Numbered from the stretch's first letter, positions 1 to 18,135 are shown. The stretch: 64,000 nt of DNA from Steinernema hermaphroditum (GCA_030435675.1 CM059622.1:124001-188000), one strand, 5' to 3'. The notes: a model not told the origin generated them from the letters alone. Numbers and translations are program-made.

Positions 1-1945
1 CGGCGACTTGAGCATCTGGTCGATCAGAATTTGTAAGCCGCTCCGCACAATCTTTATACGCGTATGTTTAAGTACTGAATTGAAGAGTTCTTACTACGGC
101 CATTTCGACTTTGACTGCTTCTTTGTCTCAGTCGCGCTTCGGAAACGCCCAGATTTAATCGGAAAGCCTGTTGCGATCACTCATGCGAGGGTGGGTCTTT
201 GTGGTTATCTCAATCGTACGCTGTAATCCACCTATCTCAAGCCGCTTTCAAATTAACGAACATTGCTGTTCGAATATGTTCTTGAAGTGTGGTGGACTTG
301 TTCTAACTTCTGCTTCGTTTAGACGAATAGCTCCGGCCCTGGCTACTCTGAATTAGCTTCTTGCAGCTACGAAGCGCGCAAATATGGCGTGAAGAACGGC
401 ATGCTGATGCGGGACGCGCTGAGGCATTGTCCACAGCTCGTGTGTCTCCCCTACGAGTTCGACGATTACCGCGCGACTTCAATGGCTATTTACCAGATTG
501 TCGCTGGCTACACTCACGACATGCGTGCCATCAGTTGCGACGAGATGTACGTCGACTTGTCGGCCATCGCTCGCGATAAACAAATCACTGACATCATGGG
601 AATCGTTATGCAGATGCGGAAGGACATCAACGCAGCCACCGGATGTCCAGTCTCCGTAGGAATTGGACCGAATCTGCTGCTGGCGCGGTTGGCCACCAAG
701 AAGGCGAAGCCCAACGGTCAGTATATGGTAGAGAACGACCCCTACGCTATCGAAAACTTCATGCGCGACGTGAAAGTGGCCGACCTTCCGGGAGTCGGAT
801 ACTCGGTGCTTTCGAAGTTGGACACCCTGAATAGAGTAGTGGAAACGTGCGCTGATCTTAGTCGCATAAAAGTTGAAACCTTGAAGAAACTCATCGGAGA
901 GAAAATCGGCAAGCAGGTCCGCATCAGCATATAGTACAGTAAGATCATGGATAGTTCAGCTTCATGATCAAAGCCGAGGCATCGATTACACACAGCTGAT
1001 CGACAACAGGCTTCGCCAATCGGTCTCCTGTGATATTAACTATGGTATTCGTCTCACGACGTCGGAAGAATTCTCCAACTTCATCAAAACCGTAGCCGAC
1101 GAGCTGTATTCAAAATTGAAAGCCGCGGAAATGGACGCCCAGTCCATCACCCTCAAACTTCTGGTAAGGCCAGCTATCACAATCAATCCGAAGCTGGATG
1201 TTTTAGATTCGTTCCCCAGATGCCCCAGTGAATCCGGCGAAGTTCATGGGCTGCGGTCGTTGTGACGCACATACCAAGTCAGTGCAGCTGGCAAATCCGT
1301 TTTGTGATCCCGTCGTCATTCATCGCGAAGTCATGATGCTCTACGAGGCGCTGAAACCACCAATTGCAGACATTCGAGGCATTGGCGTGCAGCTAACAAA
1401 GCTCTGTAGGAAAAGCGCCGCAAGCATAGCGCTTCAGAAGCGCAAGGACTTCTTCGTTAAGCGCAAAAGGAATATTAATTGGGATTTCCTTTTGCCCAAA
1501 GTGCCAGAGAAGAAGATAGAGGTAATTTCCATTGATATTCTAAATGGATCATCATCTGAAGCTCCTTATAGCTGCCAATACGGGAGAAATTCGACGTTCC
1601 AAGTGGACTCAAAAAGTGCTTAAAGAGGGAAGTACTTCGTGACATCGTCGAAACGTCGATCGAGAAAGGTTAGCGTCCATTACCTGGAAATTCATCATAA
1701 TAGCAATTCCAGTGGTGGATAGAAAGACAACGAACGCCGTACTGGAATACTTCTACTACCGAGTGCTCCTGTCGGATGTTGCCACAACAAGAAATGACTA
1801 CGAGTTTCTGGAGAACGCAGTATTCGATCGAGCGAAGTCGGACTCATGGCTGTGTCTCATAGGCCACTTGAAGGAACAGGTTAACAGGATAGCTTGTGAG
1901 AAATATGGTGCGAAGATTATCGGGTCGTTTGATAAAACGTTTTAG
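1..1945 (+). CDS. rev-1: REV1 Y-family translesion DNA polymerase, 3' part (5' end outside window)
   Basis: Deoxycytidyl transferase and scaffold for translesion synthesis at stalled forks, acting in the nucleus. Seven exons fit in phase: 1-32 (partial), 88-190, 323-916, 960-1163, 1207-1521, 1572-1668 and 1713-1945, giving 525 codons plus stop. Visible are the REV1 N-digit-like stretch RRLEHLVDQN, the first catalytic motif FDFDCFFVSV, SYEARKYGVKNGM, and the second metal-binding motif ISCDEMYVDLS. LPGVGYSVLSKL (thumb), the little-finger segment INYGIRLT and APVNPAKFMGCG follow, as in vertebrate REV1. The last exon encodes a short C-terminal domain, the region that in the family binds other polymerases and REV7. 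The BRCT domain would lie upstream of base 1. The product is recognisable by eye from many REV1-specific motifs, so it is not another Y-family member (eta, kappa or iota). Confidence 0.93.
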
Positions 1946-2563
1946 TCCTTCAATTCCTCCACCTACACACAATGTTCCCCCCAGGGGGAAATCTTTCTCG
2001 TTTTCCTCTCGAACTTCGCTTCATACGCAGGCATTGTTTACTTTACTGCACCTTTTCAATAGTCAGCTAATCACCGCTAGTTTGACTTCGACTCTCACCT
2101 TCAATCATAAGAAGTTATTACGTATCTGGCTACTTTCAATCAACGGCCATTGTATTCGCGAGAAAAGCGAAAATATGGATTTGGACGTAGTGAAACGTTC
2201 TGCGAATCACAAATGATAATTGCTAATGAACATTTCGATTTCGAGGAGGACTCACTTCTGCGAGATAAACGAAGAGGTGAATACGTGTGGGAAGGTGGTT
2301 TAGGACAGCCTGAGACAAGCACTTGAAACGTTGATGCAAAGGTGAAGAAGGTTGTAGTTCACGCCTACTGTGACGCAAGTTCACATAAGCGCCGGTATAT
2401 TGTCAGGAAACTTGAATAGACACAATGATTAATGGGAAACATCATGATATTGCCATATTTTTACTTGAATCCACATCACGTACCATAATCCGTTTACTTA
2501 CTCAATGTCTTAATTCACTCATTACACATTTATATGAAGAACTAAATCCATCTAGCGTTTTAT
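1946..2563. other. Intergenic, no gene recognised
   Basis: This AT-rich stretch follows the rev-1 stop codon. Only short open frames without domain features are present. It separates the (+) rev-1 gene from the possible (-) gene that follows. Confidence 0.5.
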
Positions 2564-3001
2564 TTAAACTGAAGCGCCTCGTTGAGTTGGCGCATCTAAT
2601 TTTGACCGGACATCCAGACCAAGCTCAAAATCCACACTTCCAAACCTCTTGGATCTGTAGGTGTAATAGCGTTCCTGTTGTTCGAAGATGAAATCTACTG
2701 GGGCGTATTTGCTGTAATCTATGGAAACATTTGACTTCCTGTCTGAGATCGTTTCCTCGTCGACACATTTCGGACGTTCTTTGTCCGACCTTACGGAAGT
2801 TGTCGACTTTTGGTTACGCCCTTTTCCAGCTTTTTCGCAAGACGTTTGTGGACGAATTCCAGCCCTTGTTTTAGCGTTTTGAGAGATCAAAGTGTCCTTG
2901 TTGTCCTTAGACGTTCGCTCGACTCCAGGAAATTTATCGGTCTTTCGTATTTTGTCCCTAGGTCGCAGACCATACTTTCGAGTGAATGGCTGAGGAGTCA
3001 T
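2564..3001 (-). CDS. Possible small basic protein, unknown function
   Basis: Open frame of 145 codons, rich in Lys, Arg, Ser and Thr, starting MTPQPFTRKYGLRPRDK. An AATAAA-type signal overlaps the stop codon, which is what makes it a plausible last or only exon rather than chance. There is no signal peptide, membrane segment or domain I recognise. The motif YGLRPR resembles the YxLRPR stretch often seen in retroelement or other basic proteins, but nothing else supports an element here. It would converge with rev-1. It could be a random frame. Confidence 0.3.
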   Translation of the reverse strand: MTPQPFTRKYGLRPRDKIRKTDKFPGVERTSKDNKDTLISQNAKTRAGIRPQTSCEKAGKGRNQKSTTSVRSDKERPKCVDEETISDRKSNVSIDYSKYAPVDFIFEQQERYYTYRSKRFGSVDFELGLDVRSKLDAPTQRGASV

Positions 3002-3652
3002 GTTGCGGCGTTTAGGCTACGTGTTGAAGCTCACGATAGTAAATAGCGTAGGACGGGTGAAAGCATTGCTACTAAGGTGCGCATCGCACTACAGGAGTGT
3101 CGATACATGGTTCATGGTTCCCCACATTGACCGGATAAAAACGCTTTATTTTATCCGAGTTTTACAGCTTACGAAGTCGGAGTACAATGTGTGTAATTGC
3201 GAGTAGAGATCGACAAATCGAAACTCTCTTGAGGCATAATCTTCTGCTGATCCCAAAATCAGCAACGTCGTCATATCCTAATCCTTGTTAATCTGTATAT
3301 GCACTGCTTAGAGTATCCACATACACGCAGGTCGTACTCACGTCTGATTGCTTCTGTCCCACTTAATACATTCCTCCATTCCAACTTGTACACTTTCCCC
3401 TCAAAGCCGACTGACATTACCGTATACTGTTACTTATCGCAAGCAAACAGGATGCGTGTTATCCGTATTAAAGTCTATAGTCGCACGCTTGCAAACTCAT
3501 AAAACTTCTAGCCAAGTGAGCCGGAGTCGGTAGCAGACGGCGAAAGAAAATCGGATGACTCTGCCTTGCCACTGCATGCCCATTGTCTCTCGTTGTCTGT
3601 GCCATTTATTACCGATCCCCGCGAACGGTTGGAATTGTCACTAGTATATATT

Positions 3653-3715
3653 GCCCGGCCCCGGGTCAGCCCGGTCTGGCTCGGGGCCCACGAGCCGGAG
3701 CCACGAAGCCAACCC
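3653..3715. repeat. GC-rich CCGG/GGCCC island
   Basis: A run of overlapping CCCGG, GGCCC and GAGCCGG words in an otherwise AT-leaning region. The texture resembles the subterminal repeats of degraded DNA transposons, but no terminal inverted repeat or transposase frame is visible next to it. Confidence 0.35.
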
Positions 3716-6700
3716 GGGTCGGCATCTCTGCTTCTAGCCTTGATTTTGGTTTGTTTCTTTTTGAGGACCTCTGTGCTCTTTCATATTCATTCTCCTTATT
3801 TGGCCATTTCTGAACCTCAAAAATTACATTTCCTTGTGAAGTTATAAAGAACCCTTTCTTTTGCAAAGCTGGAAATTTATTGAAGAAGATACACCTTTGC
3901 GGCTTCTCTGAGAATACAAATTGAATTCGGTTCCGATTCTACTTGGCCATTGCAATTGCAAATGACCATTCGCCTACTCACAAGGGGTTACTTTCTGTCC
4001 GTCCCCGTTGCCGTCACTGTCACTGACACCCCAAATGGGGCATTCAAATTGACTTCTTCGCTGCTGCTGTGTGTGAGGCGGTGATGATCTCGTAGCGTCG
4101 CAAATGGACAATTAAAGAGCGCGCGAGGGGGAGCAACAGATGTTGCGGTTACGGAGATACGATTTGAATTTCAAAGCGGCGCACAGATTACAGCAAAGCA
4201 CCGTAATTATGGAGTCACGCTTCGTTCGGGACGGGTACTGTAGGACCCGTCGGAAGATAGTGCACGGATGTGTTGGTGCATGGGCGTTAGACGGGACAAT
4301 TAGTCAAAGTTTCGCAAGGAGTGCATCGGACAGCCGTCGAGAGTGAGTCACGCGAGTTCGCCGCAGGCGCCATGAAGTCCGAAAAGCACGACGCACTCCG
4401 GGATGTTGCAGTTATTCACGGCCGGTGGCATTTTCTTCCGTTTTCCGCGCCAGATGTTTTTCTTAGCGCGCGCTCCTCAATCGCGTCTTCTCCAACGCTG
4501 TCATTAATTCGCTGCCCGTAAATTCTCCCCAAAACATCCCTTCCGCCCGAAATCAACTCTCGATGTGACCTTTCGCTATGCAACCCCTCCGTTGACTCAC
4601 TGTGCGCTGCTCCTCTGGTTACGACGCGTTCAGCCTGGAGCACCACCGAAACGACCCCACTGCGAGGGAAGCGACCACAGGTCGACACGGCGAAAGTTTG
4701 GAATCTGAATAATCAAGAGTGATCGACTCACTCTCGGGCGGCCCGTGCCTCGATGTTTGGGTTAATGGGTGAATGTGCCGATGCAAAGGAACGCCGCTAA
4801 TTGGCGATTTCTTAATTGGTTGGAAAGTTGGAAACGGGGAGGTATTTTCTCTTTTTGCTGATCTCCTGGGAATATCTTCGTTGTTGTGGTAAACAACCTT
4901 TCAAATCGAGGATTTTAATACACTACTTAATCCATCTGACTCACGAGGTCGAACCATGCCGTTTCTTTCGAAACTTGTAGAAGCCCCATTTCCTCTAGAG
5001 CGCCAGTCATTTTTTATTTGATTTACATTTCTGTGCGTTTTCGAGTTCGGTTGAGTGAGGTGAGATTTCGAAATTGGTTTCTCGAATACGCAAAATGAAC
5101 CCGATCCTTCGAACCTTCGAAGTCATCCAAACCCAAAAAGGCCGCCAGCACCGCCCGATCACCCGCGCCTCGCAAGCTGAAGATCCGCTCCAACTTCAAA
5201 GACTGCGCCGTCAGCTGCTCCGACGATGAGTTTCTCTTTCGCCCGCCGAGCTCCACCATCGTACTACTTCCGGATTCAGCCGTTTCACCGCTTCAAACCC
5301 CCCGCGCGCTTCTGGGATAGCTATCTCTAACTCCTACGTCGTGCCCTGCGCAGAAGAAAACGAAAAGAAGTAGTGACTACAGTGATCTACGGTTCGACGT
5401 TGTGCACTATCTTACACGCTAAATGTCGTTGAGTTAAGAGTAAATGAATGAGCGAAAAGATGCTGCCAGATTAAAGTTTTTGGCTAAAACTTAAAACTTT
5501 TGGCTATGATATATATATAAATATATATAAAGACTTTTGAAAATCAAATCATCCGCCTTCAAGAACGTTAATCCCCATTACAAACAAGTGGCGCAACCAT
5601 TTGAGCGTGATTGGGTGTGATTTAAATGTCAGGCTTTGCAAAATTCGTTTTTTTTTCTTGGTTATTTATTTTCTCGGTGATCCTATTTTATTTTTACCTT
5701 ATAAACCAGAAGTTGTATTTTTCTCATCCCACCCTCTTGGTAAAATTGCTCTAAGGCATCTCGGGTCGACTGTTTAACGCTCGCCCTTCAAGTTACAAAG
5801 TGTAAATCAGTTGAGTAATACGTGTTTATTATCCTATAAATCAACCTATAAAGATCACACGTCGTTTCGTTGCTAGTCTTTCTTTGCTATTTTAGAGGGT
5901 TCCAGAAATATTGTTAATCGAGGATATTCTTCATGACCTTTTCATATCTGAAGTATTTTGTTGTCTGTTGCAATTGCTATTCCATATGCTGTGTGATCAA
6001 CTTTGGTGTATTCTTCCGCTTCTCATCCGCACCTTTAAAAAGTAGAAGGTAAGGAAGGTAGGGCTAGGTCGAAAGGTGGTGTGAGATCAATTCGCGTCTT
6101 ATCCCAAGCGTCTTTTTCCCGTATAGTAGAATGACATAAGAAGCTAAAAGTGTGCAATGCCGTCTCGAAAGTTCGGCGTGCATTCCCATTAAAAGAATAA
6201 TTTAACGACGGCATCGAATTGTTCATACGGCGATTTCCATATCGCACCGAAACGGCGGATTGCGACGTGTTGGCGAACGCCTTCTGCACGCTTCCATCTC
6301 GACTAATTTCGCCAACAATTCGCGTTAAATGAAAGAAGAAGCGAGGCGAGAAGCGCAAAAAAGAAATTGATGATGTTTGAGAATGAGTAATTGACGATGC
6401 ATCGTGGGCTGCTTCGCCGACATCGGGCCTTCGAGGCCTCTGCGGGAGAGGCATCCGAAAGGCCTCCGATTCCCTTTTCATGAGTGCACCGTCATCCCCC
6501 GGCAGCTTACCTAATATTGTTTCCGCGTGCCCCACTTAGCGCTATAACATCTTCATCGTGTTGACCACACACGCACCTGGCCCCCCATTATGAGGGCGCC
6601 GCCGCCGCTAATCCGCGCACTCCTCAAACTGGGGCGACCGTCTGCCGAAAGGCCTTCTCACTTTCGCCCACCGTATTTGCACTTCCGCTTACTGGAGACA

Positions 6701-9641
6701 CCTTCGCGATCGCTGGCGCGCCCCTCGGCCGTCCCCGTCATGCCCCTTGATGGTCAAAATTCGGCTTCCGCCGTTCGGCGTGTCGAAAAAACGATCGCAC
6801 GTGCGACAGGTGGCCGCGGCGCTCCTCAATCGCGTTACGAAACTTTCTCTGTTGGAGACGATCGAGACGCGCTCTGTGATTAGCGCGGATTATCCAAAAA
6901 AGGATCCGCGCTCTTTTGTTTTGAGGGTGCGCGCGCGATTCAAACGCCGCGATTTAAGTGACTCGATCAAGCAGATGGTGGCGAAGGCGAAAGTCTACGC
7001 GGAGCAGAGTTTTGCTCATGCACTTTCAGTGCGTTTATGCAACGGTGATTACGGTAGTCGCTGGAGAGTGGACGGTGGCGGTGGGCCGGAGGAAGTGGAA
7101 GTGTTTGCTTAGTGAAGTGAGAGTGTGGGTTACGTAAATGGGTTTATCTTTCGGGTTGAATACCTTGATGCTAGTGAAAATGTATACTAAAAGGTTAGAC
7201 TGGAAAGTTAACCTAATTTTCTGGACCGTACTTTTGCTCTCAATTCGCACACACATCTTATAGCTCTTTTTTTGAGAGATCTCGTCATTCACCCACGGCG
7301 GAGTGAATAATATGTTTTGTTTTTGCCCGTATGACTTCGAGTGTTCCGTGGGAGGCGAAATTCTCGAAATTGCCGAAGAAATTTTTTTGTAGGCGCTATT
7401 TTCGGAGTGAAACTGTATCTTTTGTGCTCTCATTTATGGGCATCTCACAGTGTGATAATAGAAATACTACTAGGGATATGCGAAGCTGCGCGGCAGGTTA
7501 ATTGTTGTCAAAGAAGTGGTGGAAACAGCCAGGTTGCTGCTGTGCAACATGTCCACGCTCGCTTCACTCGCTTGTCGGCAACTTGGTGCCGATTAAAAGT
7601 TTCCACGTTTTTTAATTGCTAAAGTACTTATAAACGTAGCTTTCTGTATTATTTTTAGATCAACATATTGTAGAATCATTCTCCGTTCAGCAGTAGTTAC
7701 CCCTTCCATGTTGTTATGGTTGCATTCAATCATCTGACTCCACTTCTATTACCTTCATTATATTATCCTACTTTTAATTAGCTGATCAACATACCGGATT
7801 ATCTCAACAAGCTTTCATGGGAAACGTAATTAGCTCCACGTCAGGCTGTGCCGCGTATATAGAAGAGTTGACTAGAGCTATATATAGTGCATGGGCCTTC
7901 GTGACGTTGAAACCATTTGTCGCAGCGCGTGGCCGAGCTGCAGGTTCGTGATTTGCGGCAGAAGCAACTTGCTGAGTGAAAACGATCAAAGTGGCGATAA
8001 GCCCCTCACGTAGTCGTTTTTCTCGATGCTCCGCGTGGCGCTCTCCATCCCTTAATTCCCATATTTACAACTTTGACCCCATGCAGCTTGTGCTTATTTG
8101 CAAATAAACGGTCGGCGTGAGCGTTAGGCGGTAACGCAACCCCGTGTTTGTCGATCCTGCGACAGTGACAAACAGAGCCACCGGGCAAACAGCGCGCCCG
8201 GGTCATCATGCGCGCTTTCGGGCCTCAGCGCCACCTGGTCAGCGACGACCAACTCTCGTCGCCGCTTGTTTATGGCGAGCGGGCTTCCAGGTTATGAATA
8301 CGGCCCGTAATTGGACGGCGCCGAAGGTCCAGTCGGATTAGGTCAGGTACGCGCCTGCACCCGTGATTGCATTTCGGGTATGTACCGAGTGGAGCACGCT
8401 TAAATGGAAGCAAATTAACTTTTGGCTTAGCCCAGTCTCCTGTGGGACATTCGGCGGTCAATAGCCAATTAATTGAGCCGGACGTTCGGGAGAGGTATGC
8501 TATGAACCTTTGGACCAGGAAAGAGAAACGAAACTATTAATCTCCCCCTTTCCGCGCGGTTTCACAAAGCAGACGTTTTTTTTTGGACAAAACTGGCTGG
8601 ATTTGGAAATCCAATAAAACAGAATCCATTTCCAATCCTCTCAGAATTATCTTTGCAGACGAAGGGTCCTTGTGGGGATTACTTGAGTACAGTAATCAGT
8701 TGAAGAAATGTGAAAAATATGTTCTTCTTGTAAACTTTGTATAACTGAAGTAAAATCAAACTTTATCTCCGCCTAAGTTCATCTCTTTTTAGTTAGCTAC
8801 ACTGCGCCTAGATCTCCAAACCTTAGCTGATCAGAGGTATGAAATATTCATAGCGTCAAAGATCGTGCATTTTCCAATATCTTAAAGTTTGTGATTTGTC
8901 ATACTTCTGACGGTTCATCTTATGGTATGGAAACTGCCCCTACAAGCCGTGTTTAGACTGTAGATCATTCTTTTATGCCTAACCCTCTCGAAAAGGAGTG
9001 GAAAGCAGTCATCATCGAATCGAAGACAGTAACTCAGGCGCATGACATATGCCATAAGTTAGACTATTTTTGTTTCTTCTCCCTGAGGACCACTCTTCTT
9101 CGCGCGCCCATCTCTGACTCGCGATAATCAACTCGCGCGGCCCTCCGCCATATTGCGCACTTTAATTCACTCATTAGCTTCCATCATTTCTTTCTTCCGC
9201 AATTAGCGCCGAATGGTAATCTCGCGTCAGGCTTGCACGCTCCGCCGCCACGACCGCCGCTTCCTGTCCTTTTTCGACCTTCTCGCCCGTTCTTCAACTC
9301 CGCATATGGTGGCAGGTGCACAATCCGCGACCGACACGACAGTAATCCAGTGTCAAAGTTTTTCTTCGTCCGCTTCTCCGCTCGCCCATCTGCCCGCGGA
9401 GGCGCCGCCCCCGAGAAAAAGCAACGCGACAAGAAGGAGTAGTTGCCATCTGCCGCCGGCCGACGACGACGACGCCGCGAAGCTGCGGGCCACGCCTCCT
9501 GCCGAGTCGCCGCGCTTCCAACCAGCACACTCACAACTAAAACTCTTACTTCGAGCGGCCGCCCCGTTCGAGGCCCGCGAACTCCTCATGTTTGGGATAC
9601 TGTCGTCGGCCGCTCAGAGCGCCCTTTCATAAGAAGGCTCA

Positions 9642-9650
9642 TTTTCAGAT
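9642..9650 (+). promoter_or_regulatory. Probable trans-splice acceptor of ztf-11
   Basis: A TTTTCAG acceptor lies two bases before the ztf-11 ATG with no upstream coding exon in a compatible frame. This is the usual arrangement for spliced-leader addition in nematodes. A cis-spliced 5' UTR exon is the alternative. Confidence 0.5.
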
Positions 9651-14033
<4,383 letters not shown>

Positions 14034-17000
14034 CTTTGCGTTAGATTCCCATTCTCAGAAACATCATTCCACTATTCATCATTCACAAGACGGTGCCAAA
14101 AGTTTACTGTATATTACCATATTTAATAACTATCCCTATTATTCTACATAGTTCTCATGCATTCACAAACAATCGCCATCGATTGTATACTACAGCGTGT
14201 ACGCAGCTTTAAGTTGTATCATAAAGTTCATTTTTTTCGAGATCCTCTCGCCCTCATCTCAACCCTCGGCTCTCTCTATGTCACTCCTTCCCTGGTTCTC
14301 CTTCTTTGCCTCCTTCTTCTCGTTCCCTTCGTTTCTTTTGTCGTCGCGAAAGAAAGGAAATAAAGACATCTGCGCGAAAAACATCTGCCATTCGAGGCTA
14401 GCATCTGCATGGTGGCCGCACACGAAATGACAGGAAGGAAGTTCGATTCCCCGTCGACGAGGTTACGGTAGCGCCGAAGTTGAGGTCGCCCGCCACGCGG
14501 CGAGGACATTAATAATTGCCCAATATGGCGCACTGCAACAAGGCCGTCGTCGAAGGGCCGCCGGAGGAGGCCCGGGTCCGATTATTAATTCGGCGGCAAA
14601 AAGCGAACGAGCGGCGCGGGCAATCTCGGCGATGCGGCCGGCAGCAGCATATGTTCTCGTTCGATTGATGAGATGTTCGGATTAAATGCACGAACGCAGC
14701 CGTTTTTCTACTTCGGCCCTCATCTTCTGCCGATGGCATAATCGACTTTTATGGAGTGCTGCGGTAATGGAGGCGAAATCGGATTTTGGCTTTGGAAGAA
14801 GTGGAGGACAATGCGAAGTACTTTGGGTTCGGTTTCTGGGAACGCTGCCCTAAGAGGGCATCAAGATAGGGAGCGTTTTTTTTTTGTGACGACCGTGTTG
14901 CCAGGGGATGTAGAACTGAGCCGTAACGACTTGGAAAATGATGGGACGGCAAAGTTGCTCTGAGGGATTGAGATGTATTTTAAGAAATTATGGATAGTTC
15001 ACATACAAGTTCCATAGAACATAGGAAAAACTGATCAAATAAAAATTCTACTGGTGTAATAATGGAAGAATGTGAAGAATTGTTGGTGATGTGAAACATC
15101 TCTATAGTAATGTGAAAACTAAATAATAGTCTGGTATGCAGATATCGTTATGCACCGTTTAAGATATGTACCTGAAGAACGTGTCTTTATTTAGTAAAAC
15201 TGCGTTCACAACGATGAAAAAGAAGCATATGGACGTGACAAATTTTGCATGCTTGAGTGGAAAGTTCAGCTGATATAATTGATTTGAAATTTCTTACGTC
15301 AAGTCTTATACGTCTGCAAGTAATCATGCTAGTGTTTGTGTGTGTCTTCTGAAATTATTGTAGTATATTGGCTATTATTGCAATAATAATTATTCATTAT
15401 TTCAGCGCAGTACCTTTCATACACTAATATGCATATTAAAGATTGATCAGTGCTGTTCGCAGTGTTGCAATTCAAGTTACAGAGGAATTAACTTGAAAAT
15501 AACTCCAATTGAGGTAAATGCACCGCTGACAACAAGATGTCCGACGCCAGGAATTCGACTGCCTGACGCTACGTGGGATGTCATCCCGAAGATCGCCAAC
15601 GCTATGAAGACGCAACTCCCGGACAACGAACCATCAGATGCGAGCTCAGAAGCGTCCGCCGTGCCTCAAGCGATGTTCCGCTGACGCATCCGAAGATTTG
15701 CCGATTCCCAGATGCCCCGTGAAGCGCGCCGCCACCGACCGGTTCGACGCCAGGGATGAAGACGTCCGCCAGACATCCTCTGTTTGTCTATTTTTCGGCG
15801 TAATGCCTTTGTTTCGCGAAATAAAGTCGTAAAGTCAAAGTAAATGTTTACTGCAACGTGACTTATGTGAAGTTGACCTGAACGTTATGCCTATGCCTAT
15901 GCTAGAGTATGAGCAGCTAATGTGTTTGGAATTTGGGCATTTCCGTATATAGGTGTTACAAAGGCTTGGTACAAAATATGTGTAGAATATATGTAGTCTG
16001 TCCTCTACGCAGTTGTTAGCGCTGGTGTTCAACGAAAGGATGGAATAAATTTTTTTTAAGTTTCCTTCATTTGCAATGTGGGCAACGTGCTGAGAAGTTA
16101 CTTATACTTATACCAAGTACTTATACCAAGTTCGTAATAAAGAGAACACGTCTGCAAATAACGGTTCTATGAATTTCCAGATAGCCATTGGCAGCTTGCA
16201 TGCTTTCTGTTATTTGCACCCATTCCAGAACAGATGAACGCATCATTCAAGTAGACCGACGTCAGTCGTCATGCCACGTATCCAATTGTACTTTTCTGTT
16301 TTCGATGACCGATTCGTGGAATTATCAATTTCAGTCACAACATTCGCCATCACTCACTTCTCATCTATCTCCGCTCCCGTCGACGCATCAAAACAATCGT
16401 ACTCCCTATTCCAATCCGCCTCAATAACCTTCAATTTGTCGATGTCGCTGTCGGCGGCGCCAGCAAACAAAGCCGTCGACAGCTCCATATTGGCTCCTTG
16501 GAGTCGACGCATGTAATTATAATCAAGTTATGATTCGTCTTTGAGCACGCAACGCCGCCGATGAGTGCCGCTCCAGCGCTACCGTATCCCGTGGGTGCGC
16601 GGCGCGTCCTCCCCACTCAAACGACTTAATTATTATCATTATAAATCAGTCGGTTTGTTCGCCGATTGTTTTCTTTTGGCGCTTTGAATATTCATCATCG
16701 CTTCGGGGCACTCGCGCTTGTCGTCGGCGGGCGTCGGCGGAGAACAAGAAGCCGAGCGAAGAAAACGAAGAAGGGGTCGGCGACATTCGAGAAGCGTCGA
16801 AGAAGTTGACTCGAATTGCGGTCGCTAATGGCGCGCCATCCCCACTTGCTACCGTACCCTCGGGCGCGGTCGCTTGAGTGGCAATAAGTCGGAGTGAAAG
16901 TGGAGAACAAATAAGATACATGCCACGCATTCTTCGCGCGCAGATGGGGACGCAGCGGCTAAGTGCGACTCCGACGTCGAAGTGGGCGTTATTGGATATC

Positions 17001-17839
17001 GAATGTTTGAATTGAGAATTCTAGCCCGATGTAAGAAGGCAAAAAGTGTCATTTGGAACAGGGGACAAGAAGAGGGAAATGCAACATTTATGGCGATTTT
17101 GAGGAATTGACGTTTGCCAATAGGAGTTGGGTACAAAGGCCATTTGGATAATGAATACTCTTGGACAGCAACAGTTTATGAAGGAAACCTAGTGAATATA
17201 CTATAGAACCAGTGTTAATTTTTTTCAAACATCTCGCATTCAGGTTGACACTTTCCGGTTGACATATCTCCACTTGATGTCGACCCATGTACATGGCGTC
17301 CCAAATAAACTGCAACATTTTTGATTCGTTGATTTAAGTGAATTTTCGAGAGTTTGGGTAAGGTTGAGCGTCGTAGTTTGAGCATCATTTTCCATGTCCT
17401 ACTCTAGCCCTGCATATCTGTTACTAGTCGCAGTTAGTTACTAAAAAATCGTAACACATGAAGACCGATTTTCCATAGTTCTGAAGCATAAGCTCGAAAT
17501 CTCGAATCCGGGTATCGTAAAAACCCTCGGATTCGAGCGATATGAGGTCAAACGAGCCGTTGAGAGCTACAGGGAGACCGGACAGGCCAGGAAAGGTAAA
17601 AGGTATCCAAAAAGGTATCCAGAATTTAGCTGCACTCACATGTGCAGAAAAGTAAATGCATCCCTTTAAACCACTCATTCTCCATACTGAATCACTTTTA
17701 TGAACTGCGGATCGTTTTATAAGCGCGTGTTGTAAGATTGCTTTCAGGGCAAGAACTGCCTTGACCAGCTTGCAAAAAAGATCAGAATGCATACTCGCTT
17801 TTTAAAAATAAATAATTTATTATCGAAATTGATGAAGTG
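14034..17839. other. Intergenic region, gene-poor
   Basis: This stretch holds several GC-rich tracts with TACCGTA/TACGGTA motifs (near 14463, 16575 and 16849) separated by AT-rich DNA. Apart from the low-confidence frame at 15493-15835, I found no coding structure with splice signals and a terminator together. Confidence 0.45.
15493..15835 (+). CDS. Weak candidate for a short coding exon
   Basis: A GC-rich island in AT-rich DNA, open for 63 codons (15493-15684), with an overlapping second frame to 15832. A good acceptor (TTATTTCAG) lies at about 15404 upstream and an AATAAA signal at about 15820. Composition and flanking signals suggest a small gene, but neither frame shows a recognisable domain. 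The segment RCPTPG recalls a MYT1 finger start but the rest does not match. Exact frame and start are unresolved. Confidence 0.2.
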
Positions 17840-18135
17840 CTAATGTAGAACATGTAGTAACGTATATTGGGCCAAATCAGTGACGCCCTTAAGCATGCGG
17901 GGTGAAATGTGTTCCATTATCGTCTGGAGGGAAAGTGTCCGGTCCAAGACTTCTGGCTGAGCCCGTTTGAGAAGCTCTGGGAGTCGGGTCTGCGTCGTAA
18001 TCCGGGGGAGGGGTGTCTCCGACACGGCGTCGCCTCTTAAGCAAGAAAGTGAGCATCTGTTGCTGCAAATATGCCTACCCAGGCTCCAGCATCGATGGCG
18101 AGAAGAACAACGAGGACCAGAACGACGTACTTCAT
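17840..18135 (-). CDS. Candidate small secreted peptide
   Basis: The start codon at 18135 opens a classic signal peptide (MKYVVLVLVVLLAIDAGAW). Splicing from the GT at 18078 to an AG at 17991-17990 keeps phase into a frame ending at 17840, for a 68-aa product with a helical mature part (LPELLKRAQPEVL...). Without splicing the product is only 32 aa and ends HFLA. A TATAAAAG box lies about 45-50 bp upstream and AATAAA lies just after the stop, so a real transcription unit is likely. The acceptor context (GACGCAG) is weaker than typical for this genome, so the second exon is uncertain. Family and function are unknown. Confidence 0.4.

Larger units (their letters stand above)
3002..9650. other. 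Long intergenic region upstream of ztf-11
   Basis: About 6.6 kb without a convincing gene. It contains a GC-rich island of CCGG and GGCCC motifs (3653-3715), a TA microsatellite (near 5505-5530) and many low-complexity short frames. Because it lies directly upstream of a neuronal-type transcription factor gene it may hold distal regulatory sequence, but I see no specific site I can name. Confidence 0.5.

Noticed and set aside
6035..6535. 166-codon minus-strand open frame
   Set aside because: No domain, no good splice or start context and low-complexity composition; it looks like a chance frame in a GC-variable region.
9213..9632. Overlapping long frames on both strands just upstream of ztf-11
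   Set aside because: Arg/Pro/Ala/Ser-rich frames open on several frames at once are typical of GC-rich non-coding DNA; the real ztf-11 start follows a clear acceptor at 9642-9648.
15520..15580. RCPTPG segment as an extra MYT1-type finger
   Set aside because: The remaining Cys and His residues of a CCHHC finger are absent.
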